NCBI GenBank assembly: GCA_039602395.1
Contig: JBCNJP010000012.1
Location: 27,266,454-27,330,453 of the forward strand
Direction: 5' to 3'
Source: Deinandra increscens subsp. villosa
Lineage: Eukaryota > Streptophyta > Magnoliopsida > Asterales > Asteraceae
Length of the DNA stretch: 64,000 bases
Shown: piece by piece, positions 23,901-34,017 of the stretch
Numbering within the stretch: the first letter of the stretch is position 1
How the letters are laid out: the number at the start of each line of letters is the position of its first letter
The notes under the pieces: model-generated
Databases searched by the model: none
What the model saw: the letters and a program-made list of their open reading frames with translations, nothing else
What the model was told of the DNA's origin: nothing
Made by a program: the position numbers and the translations under genes

Positions 23901-24987
23901 GAAATTCTCCTATAGCTTCCACAGCTGCTGGCAAACCATTTCCAACGAACAGCTGCAAAGTTCCAGGCTTCAGTTTCCTCCTTTTTCTAAGACCCTGTAA
24001 CGAATTACAGATGTGAGTTCCACAGCCGGTGTCATACACCCATGAATCACTCTTAGAAAAGGAAAATAATTCAATTGTGAAGATACCTGAAGTACTAGTC
24101 CCACTAGTATTCTTTCTCTTCTTCATCAACTCAGCTAGATAGGTAGGACAGTTCCTCTTCCAGTGTCCAATTTCACCACAATGGTGACAGATCTGGTCTT
24201 TAGCCGGATGCTCTTTTAAGGCCGGAGGGGTTTGCTTGGTTTTAGGAACAAGCGCAACTGCCTTGCCTTTTCCCTTACCATCATTCTTGCCCTTCGCCTT
24301 TTGCGGTCTTTTAGCCTTTTGGATCCTTCCCCCCTTGATCATAAGAACTTGGGGTGTTTCAGTGGCCTTTTTAGGAATCGTTTTTTCATACTCGACAAGC
24401 ATAGCATGAAGCTCAGGTATAGTCTTAGTCATACTATGCATTTTGTAGTTGCGCACAAAACCCTCAAAATCCTTCGTAAGCGATTTGAGGATCATGCCAA
24501 CTGCAACAGCACGATTATACCCATAATTGAGCGATTCCAATTTGTCAAAGTAGCTCTTCATCTTGAGCACATGACTACTGACCGATTTACCAGATTCAAG
24601 CTTCAAGTCGTGGAGTTCCACAACTAGGTCGAACAATTCAACACCAGCTTGTTTTTCATACATCTTTTTCAGCTCTTTGATCATATCACAAGGTGTATGA
24701 AATTCGTATTGCTTCTGAAGATCGGGAGTCATACTCGAGATCATCATACAGACAACCTCATCGTATCTGCTATACTCTGCGTTGTAGAACGCTTTCTCTT
24801 GCTCAGAAGCATCAACAGCTGGCTCGGTCGGCCAATGATGTTCAAGGACATCGGTCCTCCGTTCAACTCTAAGGACAATCCTCAGTTGACGGTACCAGTC
24901 ATTGAAGTTAGATCCATTCAGCTTTTCTCTTTCAAACATTTGACGAAAAGCATGACCAACATTGTTTTGAGGAGGGTTTGTTGCCAT
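20976..24987 (-). pseudogene. Copia gag-pol polyprotein, element D, one frameshift
   Basis: The 5' 903 residues hold, in order, gag (UBN2 core, about 20-200), a CCHC knuckle (CHHCGEIGHWKRNC, 267-280) and protease (DTGCGTH, about 319). Integrase follows with its zinc site (HCRLAH, about 457) and DDE residues D517, D580 and E616, then the reverse transcriptase start (DETFSPVA). One extra base near 22287 shifts the frame. The remaining 414 residues (22220-20976) are open from MDVKTAFLN through YVDD to RNase H (SATESEYIA) and the C-terminus. All expected domains are present in Copia order (integrase before RT). Apart from that base I see no break, so the copy is young and only just disabled, or the base is an assembly error. 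Confidence 0.93.
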
Positions 24988-25007
24988 CTACAAAACAGAT
25001 TAAGTTG

Positions 25008-26040
25008 AAAAATCAGTATTTTCGATAATCTTTTCCTTAATAAATTTAATTACCCATTGTTTAAACATTTTAAACAATTAAGCTTATTAAGGCTAGGATC
25101 CAATTGACATGACATCATTTCATCAGTTGATCTGCTAGAAATGATGCATTCAAAAGGTAAGTGACGATCAATAATTGTACTCCAAGTACAATTCCTAGAT
25201 TTTATGGGACCTACAACTTGCACCAAGTGATTTGTAGTCATGTTTCATCCCATCTTTTGCCACGGGCCAGGGGTCTCACCGCCTAGCTCATTTTAAGTCG
25301 TCCAGCTAAGAACGCACAAACTGTCCACCATTGTGTACCAATGAGTGGGAATTTGCCATGTAAATGCCATTTTACCATTGTGTACCAATGAGTAAGATGA
25401 CATCCACAAGTGTCCTTTACAAGGTGGATGGCAAAGACTTAAGTTTGGTTTGGGTCAAAACAATTTTGATGCGTGATCAAAAAGGTTATGTGTGAAGATT
25501 CATGCACTTCTTCATCACATAATGTGTTTATAAAATTCTTAGTTTGTCTTCCAAATCAAAAGAGCTCGGTAGCTCCATTTGCAACACACAAAGAAGCGTA
25601 GGGGTGAGGTTTGCAACTTTTGCAATTAAAAACCTACCCGCTTTAGGGAAGCAGAGCGACCCGACTTATACCTCTCTTAGAGTGTGTTCAAATGGGTGAG
25701 CCGGTGTTTCTTTTGACTTTTAGGACATATAATTTTATTTTATAAACAAAATCATATTTCTATAGTTCATTTAGCAAATTTCGATTTTCATAAAACAAAT
25801 TTGCATTTAAAACCTTTTATTATGTCACAATTATCAAATAATCACATAATCTTAGGGTTTCTAATTATCTAACATAATTTTAATTTTAATCCTCTTTGAT
25901 ATAAGTAATAACCATGAACGATTTGCATGAAACATCATGGTTTTTACTTCCTTTTAACATTTAAAATAAAGGTACAACATGTTGATTATCAAATAACAAA
26001 AACTTGGGTTCTTCAATTTTAGATCACAAAAATCAAATTT
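25008..26040 (-). other. leader of Copia element D, unique part
   Basis: Noncoding sequence upstream of gag. Short direct repeats of ATTGTGTACCAATGAGT occur near 25332 and 25377. No gene. Confidence 0.6.
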
Positions 26041-26480
26041 TAGACCTAAAATAAGGGTTTCCGATTCGGCTAGAGGTTTTCGATCCAATCTATAGTTTTC
26101 GATCGGAAAACAGGGTTTCCGATCGAGAACATCACTTTTCGATAAGGGTTTCCGATCGGAAAGGGTTTACGATCTACAATAGGTTTCCGATCGGAAAGGG
26201 GTTTACGATCTGAACACGGGTTTCCGATCCACCATGGATTTCCGATCGGAAAACAAGGGTTTCCGATCGGGAGTTGGGTTTCCGATCGGAAAGCGAGGGT
26301 TTCCGATCGGGTCGAGAAGCCGTTTCCGATCGGAAAACAAGGGTTTCCGATCGGGTCGAGAAGCGTTTTTCGATCAGGGACTTTTCGATCGGGTCGAAAA
26401 GTCGTTTTTTTATCGAACTTTTTTCGTTTTTACCAATTTGCGAAACTTTTTCCAATTGTAAAACACGATTTTTAAATGGA
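26041..26480. repeat. array of palindromic TTTCCGATCGGAAA-type motifs
   Basis: Roughly eighteen copies of GGGTTTCCGATCGG or variants (TTTACGATC, TTTTCGATC), about 20-30 bases apart. Many contain TTTCCGATCGGAAA, which is its own reverse complement. The array belongs to the leader of element D and ends at the insertion site of element C. Confidence 0.85.
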
Positions 26481-26510
26481 TCGAAAAGCTAGAATCGTAC
26501 TTTGGTTATC

Positions 26511-26878
26511 TGATACAGATGCGTTGAACATACCGGATCTGTCTTACTCGATCTAGATCTAATCGGACATCAATAACGTAAATAACCGATTGTCTGTTAT
26601 TGATCAAACGAGAACAATTACAATGACAAGTAAACCTTACAAGAGAATTGACACAGAGATAACACACTCAGAAACACACACTTAAGATTTGCTTACTCGC
26701 TCAGTACACTAAACACAAAGACCAAACTACTATATATACCCGACTGGCCGATCCTCGTCCGAACCCCAGGTTCGGCCGGTCCGAACTTCAGGTTCGGACC
26801 TAGTTCGGCCAACCCTATATTGGCTTGAACTTGGTCTTCATTCGATACTTCACACGACGCACATTTCAGGTATCAACA
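26511..26878 (-). repeat. 3' LTR of element C
   Basis: 368 bp. On the minus strand it begins TGTTGATACCTG after the polypurine tract GAGGGGGAGTT (26879-26890). It differs from the 5' LTR mainly by small insertions (see findings). Confidence 0.85.
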
Positions 26879-28624
26879 AACTCCCCCTCGTCGTGTGCAG
26901 TATCTCTTCTCTTTTCTTTTTAACATCATCAAAAATGTATTTTCAATCAAACTCCCCCTCAAGTAGAGAATCCGTTTATCCAATGAAATGAATCTTCGAA
27001 CAAACTCCTCCTCAACTCAATCGTAACTTGATCTTGAATACTTTGACGATATCTAGTATATCTCTGGTCTTTATCAACAGCTTCAGAAGACTTGAAGTTG
27101 TGATGTCTTTCACTATAGCAACCTGCAACAGAACATAAATAATCTTGGCGCAAAACGTCTCTTCGAGACTCCAAGATATGATTTTGAAAATTGATTTTAT
27201 ATCACGTGTTTGATCAGATCGAAAATAAAGCAGAAACAAAATCTTTTTGGCTTTTTGAAAATTTATATTAAAACACACTTAAAATCTTTTTGATATTTCA
27301 AATTTATGCTAAAACACACCAAAAAATCTTTTTGTACTTTCCTTGATATGAAATGAAATTGCAATACAGAAACAAACACTATTTTTGGTATGAGAAAGAT
27401 CACTATATGGGATCATATTGATCATAACGCACTGAACTATACTTCAATTTCAATTAATTGAAGCACACAAGTCATGTAGATTGCTGGTATAATTTGTCCA
27501 CCTTAAGCTCAAACAGAATCATACTCATAACATCTGGATATGTTAAGGTATTGATTAGATTTGCTTTGACCAGTGTACCCCACATTATCAGACATATTCA
27601 GACATTTTCTGTTTGTCTTTTTGTTTCTTTTGTGTGATGGCACTTGTGATTTTTCACAATGCATACTATTTTTCATGATACAGTCAACTGTGTTCCATGC
27701 AAAAAGAAATAAGAACGTTAAATCGTCTACCTTAAGGTCGATCTTTCGATACGCAGATAAGGCCTCGGATTTAACAAAATAAGAAAAATAAAACAAGTTG
27801 AAGTTGTATAACCCAACAACAATCAGGTCGGTACTCCCGTACACGCAGAGAAAGTCCGATGAGTTATACGAAACACCAAAGAAAATAAAGCAGAACGTCA
27901 AACGAACAACAATCAGGTCGATCTTTCGATACGCAGAGAAAGTCCGATCGTTTGACAAAATAAAGAAAATCAAACAAGTTTAAATCTTTGCAAAATGAAC
28001 ACATGTGTACACAGTGACTTCTCATTACTATTGTCACACTTATTTTTCTTTTTGTGTCATGAAATATGCATCAAGATGTTATCCACTTGGTCAAGCATTA
28101 GTATTTAGTGTATATCACATCTGAATACTTTCTGATTTGTCGAACCTACCAAGCACATCAAACAATGATCTTATGGCCCTTTCATCTACTTTATCCATGA
28201 CTCAGATACGTATGCCAATGTACCATCATTTCCCAATGATCAATTTCTCACAAATTTTATATTGTGCATGTATTTACCTTCCTTCATTATATATTTTGCA
28301 TGTATTCACCTTCTCCCCATACCATGCATTTTCTCAATTACTCCCCCTTACTTACAATTCTCCCCCTTAAAATGAAAAACTCTATTTTTGGATTTTTCAT
28401 TTTACACAAAAACAAAACTCTATTTTTGGCTTTTTGTTGAGAAAATACGTAAGCAAAGAAAATTGATCAATCAACACGGATATGTTTTAAAATTTGAGAA
28501 TTCAGAAAACTTTCATATGAGAAAAATGTGTCATTAAATTTAAATTAAGCAGAATACTCCTCCATCAACAACTTTTCAATCGTCAATAGGTCTTCTAGAA
28601 ATACCTGCATACTGGACAACGTGA
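26879..28624 (-). other. noncoding 3' region of element C with PPT-like motifs and repeats
   Basis: No protein domain. CAAACTCCCCCTC-type motifs (reverse complement of a polypurine tract) occur at 26878, 26948, 27001 (degenerate) and as CTCCCCCTTA near 28341 and 28361. Three imperfect direct repeats built on CAGGTCGATCTTTCGATACGC lie at about 27736, 27825 and 27915. Confidence 0.65.
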
Positions 28625-31600
28625 TTAGTTCACAAATGACCCGAAGCGAATCGCTTCTGGTCGACCAGTGTCTTGATTTTGCTTAGAAACCACCTTAGGT
28701 TTCCATTCCTGTTGTTTTGGTAATTCAGTTTTCGATGAAACAGTCGCAGGTGACTGTGATGATGAACCTACATTTTGATCCTTTGAAAATTTTGGAACAA
28801 AACGGTTTTGTTTATGAAAGAATGTAGGCTCAACTTCATCAAAAACTCTGCCTTGTTCATTGAAGAACTTAGGTTGGGCAGGTTTACCAAAAACTGGTTT
28901 CTTGTGAAACTTTGAATTGGATTCAGCAGGAAGTGGACAATCTTTTGCCATATGCCCTGGGCGACGGCAAATATAACAAATCCTTGTCATTTTATCCCAT
29001 CTTTGATGTACCTGCGGAGAACACACATGAATATCTCTAACATGATCAGAATGAGAATCATATACCTGATGACGATGATCATGCACCCATTTAGAAGTTA
29101 GGCTACGAGATTGAGAACTTTCAGAAGAAATATCAGCTTTCACAAATACTTCAGAAATTTTCCGAGCATCCACGCAATGAAGTGGAAATTCTTTGTCTGA
29201 AAACAATTGATCAGAACCCTTGAGTTTGTAGAATCTCTCAGGTTGAACTTTTTCAGCTTTGAACACATCCTTCTTCATTTGCTTCATTTTAAGCTTCTTT
29301 AGATTTGATGATGCAGATGCTGGACCCTTCTCAACTTGAACATGCTTTTCTTGAAATCCCAAACCAACTTGTTTACCAGAACCTTTCACCTCCGATGTAG
29401 AATGACCATTCTTGGCTAATCTTGTGAATTCAGCTTTCACATCAGGAAGTTTCTTTTGATCATAGAAAATTGACTCATCAATTTCAGGTTGAGACTGAAT
29501 CTTGTCACTTGATGTAGCCGATTTCTCATTAGCAACAGACGACGATCCTGACACAAACTTTGGTGCTGGAGGAATCTCAGATTGCACGACCTTTTTCTTG
29601 TTTTTCTTGTTTTTCTTTTTCTTTACAACCTTGACTTCTTCTGAAGTAGAAGATGATATCTTTGAATAATCAAAATCATCAACCTGTTCCTTCACTTGTT
29701 TGATAGCTTCCTTGATATGAGTAGGGGGTGATGCAGTTTTATCAAACATCCTTTCAAAATTTGCATCATTTGCTAAAAAGCTCGTGAAAACCTGAGAATT
29801 AGAAACATTGTTAAACAATCTTTTAGCATCAAGAACTTGAATTTTGAGATCAGAAATTTGTTGTTGAGCTTCTGCAAATTCTTTTTCTTTAGCAATCAAG
29901 CGCTTGGCAACTTTATGAGTTTCAAACTTTTGCAGACGAAGATTGTCAAGACCTTCATGTAGCTCCTTCTTCAGTTTATCCTCATTTCTCTTTTGAATTT
30001 CCAGATTTGCAGTTTGAACCTTGTTAACTCTAGCCAACTCCCGCTTATCATCTAATAACTTTTCCATATCAACTTGATATGCTTTGATTTTAGCATCAGA
30101 TTCTTCAATACTCTTAGTAAGCAAATCAAGCTTAATTTTGGATTTATCAAACAAATTCTGAAAGTCATTTGCAGCATCTTCTGCCTCTTCCTTCCATTTC
30201 TTCACTTCTTTGACTAACTCACCCTTTTCTTCACAAATTTCAACTTTCGAAATTTCAACATTCTTCTTTTCTTGCTTCAATACGTCTAAAACTTTATTCA
30301 ACATTGTGATTTCATTAGTCAAATCCTCATTCTTCAAAAACAAATCCTTTTCACATTCTTTAGAAATCTTCAATTCAGATTTAACCACCTCAAGCTCTTC
30401 AGTCAATTGTTGAACTTTATTCATCAACAACGCATTTTCCTTCATCAAACTCTCCAAGTTTTCAGCAGATGCATACGAACTTGGTATTGAACTAGTATCT
30501 GAACTAGTATCTGAACCATAATCTTCTTGTAAATCATGGGTAACTATAAAGGCTGAGGAATCATATCCAAATTGTTGACCCCAATCATATACACCATCAC
30601 TTTGAGCAACCAAAGCAGTGGTCTTGCCTGTATTACTAGTAGATGGTTGAGTAAAACCAGGCTTTGATGATTGTGAAATATTATTTTTCTGTTGACATTC
30701 TTTGGCAAAATGTCCAAGTTGTTGACATTTAAAGCACTTGAGTTTTGACTTGTCAAACCCCAATTTGTCACCAGAAATACTCCTTCCATGTTTCTTAAAA
30801 AATCTTTTAGATCTTTGACACAACATAGCATATTGCCACGAAACATCCAATTCAGTCAATTGATCATCATCAAGAGCATCAAGATCCTCACTGGTTAACT
30901 TTGCGTCAGCAACATTTTTGAGAATCAGACCAAAAGATGATGAAATCAATGCAGAAATCATTTTGGCACAATCATCGGTTGATTCTGTTGAAAAATCATT
31001 TTGATTTGAAAAATTTGGAATAGTGAAATGACAGCTCCTTGAAGAATTGTTATCAGAATTTCCTGAAGCTCCAGCTAGAAAAGCAACACTTGGTGCTAAA
31101 TTCTGATTTGGCTTAGACTTTGCACTCATGCTTGCACTATTTTCACCATGATACAACTCAGGATGTTGCAAGGTAGCAGTTGACTTCTTTGAATTTAACA
31201 TTTCCATTTCTCGAGCATGAAGCTTTCCAGTAAGCTCATGAAATGTCAATGTTGAGTATTCTTTATCATGAGTGATAAGCAAAACATAATTTTCCCATTT
31301 GTCTGGTAATGCTTCCATAATCTTTTCCTTTAACTCTTCATCAGTTTTCTCAATTCCCACAATCTTCAATTCACTAATCAGATGAGATAACCTTGAGACA
31401 AGAGCTGTTATATTTTCATTCTCATAATGCTGGAAATTATCAAATTCCTTACTCAAAACCTTCTTTCGACTTTTCTTATACTGATCATTTCCTTCACACC
31501 TTGCTGATAAAGCATCCCATAATTGCTTTGACTTCTTACACGTGCTGAATTGATGTAACAGTTCAGTAGGTAAAGCCATGGTAAGATAACCATAAGCTTT

Positions 31601-31894
31601 TTGTTCAAGTTCATAACTTTTTCTTTCAGCAACATCAAAATTTTCAATTTCTTTAGACTCTCCATCTTCTTTTGGTTTTTCATACAATTTTCTAATTGGA
31701 ATCCATAAGTCAATATTATTTGTGCTGATATACGCTGAAAATCGTTTCTTCCAATTCTGATAATCTTCTAGTTTTAACAATTTGGGAACTTTCTGACTTG
31801 TTCCGATTTCATTGTCATAATTCATCATAGTCTGCATAGCACTTTGCATTGAGGAAAACGCTTGAAATTCCGACATTGTTGACAATTTGAACAA
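28625..31894 (-). CDS. long gag protein with two zinc knuckles and coiled coils, element C
   Basis: 1,089 residues with no internal stop. Residues about 20-240 form a Copia-type gag core (LLKLEDYQNWKKRF, then LTMALPTELLHQF and ALPDKWENYV). The first CCHC knuckle is at 387-400 (CFKCQQLGHFAKEC). A long Lys/Glu-rich coiled coil follows (about 480-760), then a basic Lys-rich stretch. The second knuckle is at 973-986 (CYICRRPGHMAKDC). The tail ends KVVSKQNQDTGRPEA, where related Copia elements would go on into protease; here the frame stops soon after. The role is assembly of virus-like particles and RNA binding. Pol would have to come in trans. The open frame suggests recent activity or selection. 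Such proteins are often mis-annotated in plant genomes as CCHC transcription-factor interactors. Confidence 0.88.
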   Translation of the reverse strand: MFKLSTMSEFQAFSSMQSAMQTMMNYDNEIGTSQKVPKLLKLEDYQNWKKRFSAYISTNNIDLWIPIRKLYEKPKEDGESKEIENFDVAERKSYELEQKAYGYLTMALPTELLHQFSTCKKSKQLWDALSARCEGNDQYKKSRKKVLSKEFDNFQHYENENITALVSRLSHLISELKIVGIEKTDEELKEKIMEALPDKWENYVLLITHDKEYSTLTFHELTGKLHAREMEMLNSKKSTATLQHPELYHGENSASMSAKSKPNQNLAPSVAFLAGASGNSDNNSSRSCHFTIPNFSNQNDFSTESTDDCAKMISALISSSFGLILKNVADAKLTSEDLDALDDDQLTELDVSWQYAMLCQRSKRFFKKHGRSISGDKLGFDKSKLKCFKCQQLGHFAKECQQKNNISQSSKPGFTQPSTSNTGKTTALVAQSDGVYDWGQQFGYDSSAFIVTHDLQEDYGSDTSSDTSSIPSSYASAENLESLMKENALLMNKVQQLTEELEVVKSELKISKECEKDLFLKNEDLTNEITMLNKVLDVLKQEKKNVEISKVEICEEKGELVKEVKKWKEEAEDAANDFQNLFDKSKIKLDLLTKSIEESDAKIKAYQVDMEKLLDDKRELARVNKVQTANLEIQKRNEDKLKKELHEGLDNLRLQKFETHKVAKRLIAKEKEFAEAQQQISDLKIQVLDAKRLFNNVSNSQVFTSFLANDANFERMFDKTASPPTHIKEAIKQVKEQVDDFDYSKISSSTSEEVKVVKKKKNKKNKKKVVQSEIPPAPKFVSGSSSVANEKSATSSDKIQSQPEIDESIFYDQKKLPDVKAEFTRLAKNGHSTSEVKGSGKQVGLGFQEKHVQVEKGPASASSNLKKLKMKQMKKDVFKAEKVQPERFYKLKGSDQLFSDKEFPLHCVDARKISEVFVKADISSESSQSRSLTSKWVHDHRHQVYDSHSDHVRDIHVCSPQVHQRWDKMTRICYICRRPGHMAKDCPLPAESNSKFHKKPVFGKPAQPKFFNEQGRVFDEVEPTFFHKQNRFVPKFSKDQNVGSSSQSPATVSSKTELPKQQEWKPKVVSKQNQDTGRPEAIRFGSFVN

Positions 31895-32373
31895 TTCTGC
31901 CCTCCGAACTTACTCCGAACTTAGTCTGTCGTCCGAACTCTCACCGAACTTAGTCCGAACCTTGATCAGCCTCCGAACGAACACCGAACTTTGTCCGAAA
32001 ATATATCTAGCTCCGAACTCACACCAATCTAGCTCCGAACGCAAATACTCCGAACCTTGACCGATCTATCACCGAACTCTCACCGAACACTCTCCGAGTC
32101 ACCTCCGAACCTCAAGTTCGGAGCGGTTACTCCGAGCTTGTCCAGTAACCTCCGAACCTCGAAGACATTTTCCGAAAACTCATGAAAACGGACTGATTTT
32201 GACGAAACTTGATATGGTGAATCAGAAAAATCGATAGAAAATGATTTAGGAACAATTTTGACACAAAACACACGTCAAAAATGATAGAAAACGCGTAATG
32301 AAACTCGAGAAAACTTCAAAAACGCTCAATAATCCGAGAATAGCAACCACAGATCAGTAGAGTGAACCAGAAA
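31895..32373 (-). repeat. leader of element C with TCCGAAC array
   Basis: Between gag and the primer-binding site. About twenty copies of TCCGAAC or ACCGAAC lie between 31900 and 32170, often spaced 8-15 bases apart. It is the same motif as in element B, seen on the other strand. Confidence 0.8.
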
Positions 32374-32385
32374 GCTCTGATACCA
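32374..32385 (-). other. primer-binding site of element C
   Basis: On the minus strand TGGTATCAGAGC, complementary to initiator tRNA-Met, two bases inside the 5' LTR. Confidence 0.9.
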
Positions 32386-32387
32386 CT

Positions 32388-32734
32388 TGAAAATGCGTGA
32401 ACATCGGATCGTCTACTCGATCTAGCTAATCGGACATCAAAACGTAAATAACCGATTGTTTTATTGATCAAACGAGAACAATTACAATCAGTAAACCACA
32501 GAGAATTGACACAGAGAAACACACTCAGAAACACACACTTAAGATTTGCTTACTCGCTCAGTACACTAAACACAAAGACCAAACTACTATATATACCCGA
32601 CTGGCCGATCCTCGTCCGAACCCCAGGTTCGGCCGGTCCGAACTTCAGGTTCGGACCTAGTCGGCCAACCCTATATTGGCTTGAACTTGGTCTTCATTCG
32701 ATACTTCACACGACGCACATTTCAGGTATCAACA
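32388..32734 (-). repeat. 5' LTR of element C
   Basis: 347 bp. Carries inverted pairs of the type CCGAACCCCAGGTTCGG and a TATATATA box (RC of CTATATATAC near 32588). Confidence 0.85.
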
Positions 32735-32785
32735 GTTACCCCCCTTCCAAGTTTTATTCCCGGTAATTAATTAAAATCATAGGTG

Positions 32786-32799
32786 GCTCGTGATACCAC
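32786..32799 (-). other. primer-binding site of element D
   Basis: Minus strand TGGTATCACGAGCC directly follows the LTR end AACCCAACA. It resembles the usual TGGTATCAGAGC with an extra base. Confidence 0.65.
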
Positions 32800-33394
32800 T
32801 GTTGGGTTATATAACTATTTATCAAAACACGAGTACGCAGCGGAAAGAAACCTATGAATTAATCTAACTAACCGGTTTTAGAACGTGTACCTTTTTAGCT
32901 CGGCAGGACTTGATCTCTTGGAGGATTTGATATAAATCCCTCTACGATCGCACACACGACACACCAATGCTATGTGCTAGCAACCGATCACGAACTCCCC
33001 TTGATGTAGGCTTGGTCGAACCACACAAGAATCGAAACCCCCCTTGGGTATTCTTGTTGCCGAATTCGAGAGAGAGGAAAGAGAGATTAGGGTTTGCACC
33101 TTTATCAGATAAATGCAACCAGCACCTAAACCTTAAACCAAGAGGGTCTATTTATAGGTTTAGAGGAACTTGATAAGCAAGTTAGGGCTTGGGATAGGCA
33201 TAACCGAATTTCGGCCTTAAGGCTTATCCCAAAGCCTTTTCCTAATTGTAATCCAATTACAACTCTCTCTAATTACAACTAACACCCCTCTGTTAACAAT
33301 TAACTGTCAGTTGTTAACGAAACCTCATTAAATGTTCGTGATAAATATTAATTAACCATTAATCAATATTAATACATTTGGTGTCGAGACGTGT
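32800..33394 (-). repeat. 5' LTR of element D, outer end missing
   Basis: Matches the 3' LTR at 19486 from its inner end to GACGTGT, where element E is inserted. About 60 bp of the outer LTR end are missing from the window. Confidence 0.85.
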
Positions 33395-34017
33395 TGAAAT
33401 TGCCTGAGCGTGAGGATCTTCTACTTAGTCGTATAGAAATCAATGTAATACGAGTGGAAACACAGAGAGTAAATACAACTGAGACTTGTATTAACCACAG
33501 AGACCACAGAGTACACTTAGAGAAAGTTATAACACGGAAGCTCTCTAATTCTATACAAGACGAACATATTTATAGGCTGAAAACACGACTGGCCGAACCT
33601 CAGGTTCGGCCAAGCTTCGGCGGCTCCGAACCTGGAGTTCGGCCAAGGTTCGACCAGACCTAAACTTGCACGATCTGTCTTGTTCTCGATACTTCACATG
33701 ACGATCAGGAACCATGTATCAACAAACTCCCCCTCGGCATGTGCAGTATCATCTCCTCTTAATAAAACTTGTATCTTGTATCTTCAATCAAACTCTTCCT
33801 CGATCTAGACGATGAGTTCAATCTTAAATACTTGATATTGCAACGTGTGTAGTCTCTTTATCAACAACCTTCAGAAGACTTGAAGTTGTGATGTTCTCTT
33901 TCCACTTAGAAACCTGCCAACATAAATAATCCTAGCGCAAAACGTCTCTTCGAGACTCCAAGATATTTTGATTTTGAAAATGATTTCGTATTCCGTGTCG
34001 ATCAATCGAAAACAAAT
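33395..34017 (-). mobile_element. element E (B/C family), 3' LTR and 3' region only
   Basis: LTR 33395-33724 (330 bp) runs on the minus strand from TGTTGATACATGG to CAATTTCA. A polypurine tract lies just upstream of it (33725-33737, CGAGGGGGAGTT), so this is the 3' LTR. The element's body continues rightward into the gap at 34018. The five bases before it, CGTGT (33390-33394), are the expected target duplication. Confidence 0.75.

Larger units (their letters stand above)
26511..32734 (-). mobile_element. gag-only (TR-GAG type) retroelement C
   Basis: 6.2 kb element with LTRs at both ends (26511-26878 and 32388-32734), a primer-binding site, a polypurine tract and one large open gag gene. Nothing resembling protease, integrase or reverse transcriptase lies in the 1.7 kb between gag and the 3' LTR. 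That is the structure described for non-autonomous TR-GAG elements. Flanking bases GTTAT (26505-26509) and GTTAC (32735-32739) are a likely target duplication with one change. It sits in the leader of element D. Confidence 0.85.
19486..33394 (-). mobile_element. Copia element D, near complete, with element C nested in its leader
   Basis: Minus-strand element. Its 3' LTR is at 19486-20142 and its gag-pol at 24987-20976. The leader at 25008-26510 is interrupted by element C (26511-32734) and continues at 32735-32785. The primer-binding site and the 5' LTR follow from 32800, cut at 33394 by element E. The two LTRs differ by about nine substitutions over some 595 aligned bases by eye, so insertion was recent. 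A left target duplication candidate is ATAAT (19481-19485); the other copy is lost beyond element E and the gap. Confidence 0.9.

Noticed and set aside
26234..26492. Open frames with Arg/Ser/Glu repeats over the palindromic array
   Set aside because: Repeats without stops give open frames on both strands. The region is the noncoding leader of element D.
26041..28000. CRISPR-like array
   Set aside because: The repeats are short, degenerate and palindromic, without unique spacers of constant length, in a plant retrotransposon leader. No cas genes.
20976..33394. Reading the nested Copia block as one element with two gags
   Set aside because: Separate LTR pairs, separate primer sites and polypurine tracts, and a near-matching GTTAC/GTTAT duplication show element C inserted in the leader of D.
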